Below, in pieces: positions 32,539 through 35,819 of a stretch of DNA of 35,819 nt (position 1 is its first letter; each line of letters begins with the position of its first letter). This DNA comes from Comamonadaceae bacterium (GTDB lineage: Bacteria > Pseudomonadota > Gammaproteobacteria > Burkholderiales > Burkholderiaceae_C). The translations under genes were made by a program, and so were the position numbers. The stretch spans positions 1-35,819 of the forward strand of contig CANFJQ010000014.1 of the NCBI GenBank assembly GCA_947447615.1, read 5' to 3'. The notes under the pieces were generated by a model that ran no database searches, had not been told where the DNA came from, and was given only the letters and a program-made list of their open reading frames with translations.

Positions 32539-33417
32539 TCAGACCTTTTTGCGCAGTTTTTCGCCGAACAAGCCATTGGGCCGCACCATCAGCATCACCA
32601 GCACCACGATATACGCGGCCGTATCCTTGAAGCCGTCAGGCAAGTAAAAGCCCGAAAATGCCTCGACCACACCAATCACCAATCCACCCACGATGGCGCC
32701 AGGCAGGCTGCCAAAGCCCCCCACTACCGCCGCCGGGAAGGCTTTGAGGCCAATAAAGCCCATATTGGCGTGCACAAAGGTGATGGGCGCGAGCAGCAGC
32801 CCGGCGATACTGGCGACCGCCGCCGCCAAACCCCAGGCGATGCTGTTGAGGCGCTTGACCGGAATGCCCATGTAGTAAGCCGCCAACTGGTTTTGGGAAG
32901 TGGCCTGCATGGCAATGCCAAGCTTGCTGTAACGAAACAGCGCAAACAACAATACGCACAAGACACCGGTAGCGGCGATCACCACCATGTGCTCCACGTT
33001 CAGAATCAAACCGCCCAATTTCCAGATTTCATCTTTGTAGGGCACGGGCAGGGCCTGGGTATCGGTGCCGATGTTGGGAATCATGGTGATCAGACCGCGG
33101 GCCACATAGCCCACGCCAATGGTGAGCATCACAATGGAAAAGGCCGGCTGCCCCAATATAGGGCGTATGACAGCCATTTCGATGAGCCCGCCGACCAAGG
33201 CCATCCCCAGCACGGCGGCCATGATGGCCAACCAATACGGCATACCCAGCATGGTCATAGCCACCAGGCCGCCAAAAGCGCCGAGCATCATCAGTTCACC
33301 CTGGGCGAAACTGACGGTCTCGGTGGCCTTATAGATAAGGACAAAGCCGAGAGCGATCAGCCCGTAAATGCAGCCCTGGGCTACACCGCTGATCAACAAT
33401 TGAAGAAACTGCACCAT
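32539..33417 (-). CDS. livH: Branched-chain-type ABC transporter permease LivH
   Basis: A 292-residue membrane protein with typical LivH features: an N-terminal SGVAQGCIYGLIALGFVLIY, GELMMLGAFGG, and AAVVGGFGSLPGAIVGGLVIG near the end. It is the first gene of the transport operon. A GGAGG ribosome-binding site lies just before ATG 33417. The 119 bp upstream, before the convergent-side thioesterase stop, should hold the operon promoter, but I could not pick a convincing pair of hexamers. Confidence 0.92.
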   Translation of the reverse strand: MVQFLQLLISGVAQGCIYGLIALGFVLIYKATETVSFAQGELMMLGAFGGLVAMTMLGMPYWLAIMAAVLGMALVGGLIEMAVIRPILGQPAFSIVMLTIGVGYVARGLITMIPNIGTDTQALPVPYKDEIWKLGGLILNVEHMVVIAATGVLCVLLFALFRYSKLGIAMQATSQNQLAAYYMGIPVKRLNSIAWGLAAAVASIAGLLLAPITFVHANMGFIGLKAFPAAVVGGFGSLPGAIVGGLVIGVVEAFSGFYLPDGFKDTAAYIVVLVMLMVRPNGLFGEKLRKKV

Positions 33418-33536
33418 ACCTCCTAGGTTTGTCCACCCAGGGTTATAGCCTTAACTCGAAAATTCTTTGATAGGGTTGTTACCAATTTCAATAGGCAAAT
33501 TGACACCCGGCGGCTGTTCGCCCCGATGGCGGAGGC

Positions 33537-33944
33537 CTATGTCTTGGGGATTTCCCTTGGTTTTCCCGCGTCATCGATAGCCACATAGGTGACAAGGGCT
33601 TCGGTAACCTTGATGTAACTGCCCTGGTTGCGAAAGCGCTCGGCGAACACTTCCACCTTGACGGTGATGGAAGTACGACCTATGCGCACCACTTTGGAAA
33701 AGAAGGACAAGATGTCGCCCACGCGCACCGGCTGCTTGAAGATGAACTCATTGACCGCCACCGTCGCCATCCGGCCCTGGGTGTAGCGAGCGGGCAGCAC
33801 CGAACCGGCCAAATCCACCTGGGCCATCACCCAGCCGCCAAAAATATCGCCATTGGCATTGCAATCGCCCGGCATGGGAATCACTTTGAGCACCAACTCC
33901 TGATCGGTCGGCAAGGCGGTGGTGGGGGCGGCAGCGTGGGACAT
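33537..33944 (-). CDS. YciA-like acyl-CoA thioesterase
   Basis: A 135-residue hotdog-fold protein with MPGDCNANGDIFGGWVMAQVD (25-45), which holds the catalytic Asn/Asp region of acyl-CoA thioesterases of the YciA type, then NEFIFKQPVRVGDILSF. It would hydrolyse acyl-CoA to free acid. ATG 33944 is preferred to the GTG two codons earlier. It lies 119 bp upstream of the liv operon on the same strand, so it might be co-transcribed with a pathway that also has an acyl-CoA ligase. It is divergent from the ABC exporter. Confidence 0.85.
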   Translation of the reverse strand: MSHAAAPTTALPTDQELVLKVIPMPGDCNANGDIFGGWVMAQVDLAGSVLPARYTQGRMATVAVNEFIFKQPVRVGDILSFFSKVVRIGRTSITVKVEVFAERFRNQGSYIKVTEALVTYVAIDDAGKPREIPKT

Positions 33945-33981
33945 GGGCACAATCTCGGTTTAACGCTTCGAATTGTCACCC

Positions 33982-35819
33982 ATGCGCTCTTTTGGCCCTG
34001 CCTCCCGCTCCCACGCCCTGCCCGGCGCCCCAGGTGCAGCCGCGGTCCAGGCCGGTGACTGGGGCACTTTGCAGCGCCTTTTCCCCTATTTGTGGATCTA
34101 CAAGTGGCGGGTCATGGTGGCGCTGTCGCTCATGGTGGGCGCCAAAGTAGCCAATGTGGGCGTGCCATTGCTGCTTAAAACCTTGGTGGACACCATGACG
34201 CCGCAGCCCGGCCAAATGACTGCCGTGCTGGTGGTGCCAGTGGCCTTGTTGATCGCCTACGCTGCGCTGCGCCTGTCCACTACCTTGTTTGCCGAATTAC
34301 GGGATCTGGTCTTCGCCAAAGCCACCGAGGGTGCGGCGCGCAGCATCTCGCTGGCGGTGTTTAGGCATTTGCACTCCTTGAGCCTACGCTTTCACTTAGA
34401 GCGCCAGACCGGTGGCATGACGCGGGACATCGAACGCGGTACCCGTGCGGTGCATTCCTTGGTGTCTTATTCTCTGTACAGCATTGTTCCCACGCTCATT
34501 GAAGTAGGGTTGGTGCTGACCCTGCTGGCGGTTAAGTTTGATGTCTGGTTTGCCGGTATCACCATCATTGCTTTGGTGCTCTACATTCTTTTCACGATCA
34601 GCATGACGGAGTGGCGCACGCAGTTTCGCAAGCGCATGAACGAGCTGGACTCCAAAGCCCACAGCCGCGCCATTGACTCGCTGCTGAACTTTGAGACCGT
34701 CAAATACTTTAACAACGAAGAATTCGAAGCCCGGCGTTATGACGAAAACCTGGAGCGCTACCGCCGCGCCGCCCTACAAAGCCAGCGCACCTTGAGCATG
34801 CTCAACGCCGGCCAGCAACTCATCATCGCCAGTGGCCTGGTGGCCATGCTTTGGCGCGCCACCCAAGGCGTGGTCGAGGGGCGCATGACGCTGGGCGACC
34901 TGGTCATGGTCAACGCCTTCATGATCCAAATTTACATACCGCTCAATTTTTTGGGCGCGATTTACCGCGAGCTAAAACAAAACCTGGCGGATCTTGAAAA
35001 AATGTTCACCCTGCTCGAGCGCGAGCAGGAAATCGCCGATGCGCCCGACGCGCACAAGCTGCGCTTGCATGAGCAGGACGCGGCAGGTCAATTACAAGCC
35101 AGCGTTCGCTTTGAACATGTGTTTTTTGCCTACGACCCTGCGCGGCCCTTGTTGCACGACATTAGCTTTGAGATACCGGCAGGCAAAACCGTGGCGGTGG
35201 TTGGGCCTTCGGGCTCGGGCAAAAGCACGCTAGCGCGTTTACTCTACCGTTTTTACGATGTACAGCAAGGTGGTATTTACATTTCGGGGCAAAGCATCCA
35301 AAGCCTGACGCAAAACAGTTTGCGCGCCGCCATCGGTATCGTGCCGCAAGACACCGTGCTATTTAACGACACCGTGGAATACAACATCGCCTATGGCTGC
35401 CCCGGCAGCTCGCTGGTGCAAGTGCAAGAGGCGGCGCGCGCGGCGCATATCGACGACTTTATTGCCAGCACGCCCGCAGGCTATGGGACGATGGTGGGTG
35501 AGCGGGGACTCAAACTTTCGGGCGGCGAAAAACAGCGCGTGGCGATTGCGCGCACCTTGCTCAAAAACCCGCCAATTTTGGTATTTGACGAAGCCACCAG
35601 TGCGCTGGATTCGGCCAATGAACGCGCCATACAGGCTGAGCTGCAACGCATCGCCCAAAGCAAGACCACCTTGGTCATTGCGCACCGCCTGTCCACCGTG
35701 GTCGATGCGCATGAAATTTTGGTCATGGAGAGCGGTCGCATTGTCGAACGCGGCACCCATCAGGCTTTGATGCAGCAGCAAGGCCGCTATGCGCAGATGT
35801 GGGCGCTGCAACAAAGCAG
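33982..35819 (+). CDS. Atm1/HMT1-type ABC exporter, permease and ATPase fused, incomplete at window end
   Basis: The frame is open to the window edge: 612 residues visible, no stop. The N-terminal half has six membrane helices and SLLNFETVKYFNNEEFEARR, a hallmark of the Atm1/ABCB7/HMT1 group, which exports glutathione-linked or Fe-S-related compounds. The C-terminal ATPase has Walker A GPSGSGKST (408-416), GIVPQDTVLFNDTV, signature LSGGEKQR (from 512) and VFDEATSALD. The in-frame stop seven codons upstream limits the start to ATG 33982 or TTG 33973. No ribosome-binding site is clear. The C-terminus must be nearly complete, as the tail after HRLSTVVDAHEILVMESGR is normal. Confidence 0.9.
   Translation, partial: MRSFGPASRSHALPGAPGAAAVQAGDWGTLQRLFPYLWIYKWRVMVALSLMVGAKVANVGVPLLLKTLVDTMTPQPGQMTAVLVVPVALLIAYAALRLSTTLFAELRDLVFAKATEGAARSISLAVFRHLHSLSLRFHLERQTGGMTRDIERGTRAVHSLVSYSLYSIVPTLIEVGLVLTLLAVKFDVWFAGITIIALVLYILFTISMTEWRTQFRKRMNELDSKAHSRAIDSLLNFETVKYFNNEEFEARRYDENLERYRRAALQSQRTLSMLNAGQQLIIASGLVAMLWRATQGVVEGRMTLGDLVMVNAFMIQIYIPLNFLGAIYRELKQNLADLEKMFTLLEREQEIADAPDAHKLRLHEQDAAGQLQASVRFEHVFFAYDPARPLLHDISFEIPAGKTVAVVGPSGSGKSTLARLLYRFYDVQQGGIYISGQSIQSLTQNSLRAAIGIVPQDTVLFNDTVEYNIAYGCPGSSLVQVQEAARAAHIDDFIASTPAGYGTMVGERGLKLSGGEKQRVAIARTLLKNPPILVFDEATSALDSANERAIQAELQRIAQSKTTLVIAHRLSTVVDAHEILVMESGRIVERGTHQALMQQQGRYAQMWALQQS

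Noticed and set aside
1-35819. tRNA or rRNA genes
   Set aside because: I looked for the T-loop GGTTCGAATCC-type signature with paired arms and for rRNA landmarks and found none. A tRNAscan-SE run would settle it.

Overview
The window looks like a chromosomal segment of a betaproteobacterium, most likely Burkholderiales/Comamonadaceae (Rhodoferax-, Polaromonas- or Limnohabitans-like). This is inferred from moderately high GC, from family-restricted proteins (a DUF3567 protein with HGFEIVDKRSGKEVYLDGSW, a DUF3108 protein, a LysM-family relative divergent from def and followed by dprA), from a HiPIP, and from a Comamonadaceae-style dispersed hairpin repeat. Nearly all of it is housekeeping or metabolic DNA. 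I see no rRNA, tRNA, insertion sequence, prophage or CRISPR array.

Layout. 1-1778 (+): the end of a CoxE-like VWA gene, a MobA/MocA-like nucleotidyltransferase and a 2OG-Fe(II) oxygenase; the first two suggest the tail of a molybdenum-hydroxylase maturation cluster. 1873-7522 (-): cupredoxin, DUF3567, DUF3108, a small conserved hypothetical, DEAD-box helicase, HiPIP and phosphoglycerate kinase, with a strong terminator between HiPIP and helicase. 7627-10402 (-): def-fmt-azlC-azlD, a tightly overlapping unit for N-terminal formyl-Met handling plus branched-chain amino acid export. 10555-13353 (+): an exported protein that appears to have lost its LysM domain, dprA, and an unusual HTH-receiver regulator behind a good sigma70 promoter. 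13381-17949 (-): yajC-secD-secF with an MFS transporter upstream. 17950-18688 is the only long gene-free stretch; it holds direct repeats and a chain of hairpins. 18689-22318 (-): SMP-30-like protein, an orphan YnjB-like binding protein and ftsY. 22452-23024 (+) is greB, convergent with spoT/rsh (23087-25315, -).

25449-33417 (-) is one long transport operon: livH-livM-livG-livF, an acyl-CoA ligase and two closely related substrate-binding proteins, ending in a clear intrinsic terminator. A YciA-type thioesterase (-) and an Atm1-type ABC exporter (+, running off the end) are divergently arranged at the right edge.

Functional ties: SecDF-YajC and FtsY serve protein export and membrane insertion; Def and Fmt handle initiator Met; GreB and SpoT act on transcription and the stringent response. 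The liv operon with its ligase could couple uptake of a carboxylic acid or amino acid to CoA activation. No defence or mobile system was found. The most unusual items are the 18.0-18.7 kb hairpin array, the HTH-REC regulator, the LysM-less protein, the Fmt insertion and the ligase-containing liv operon.
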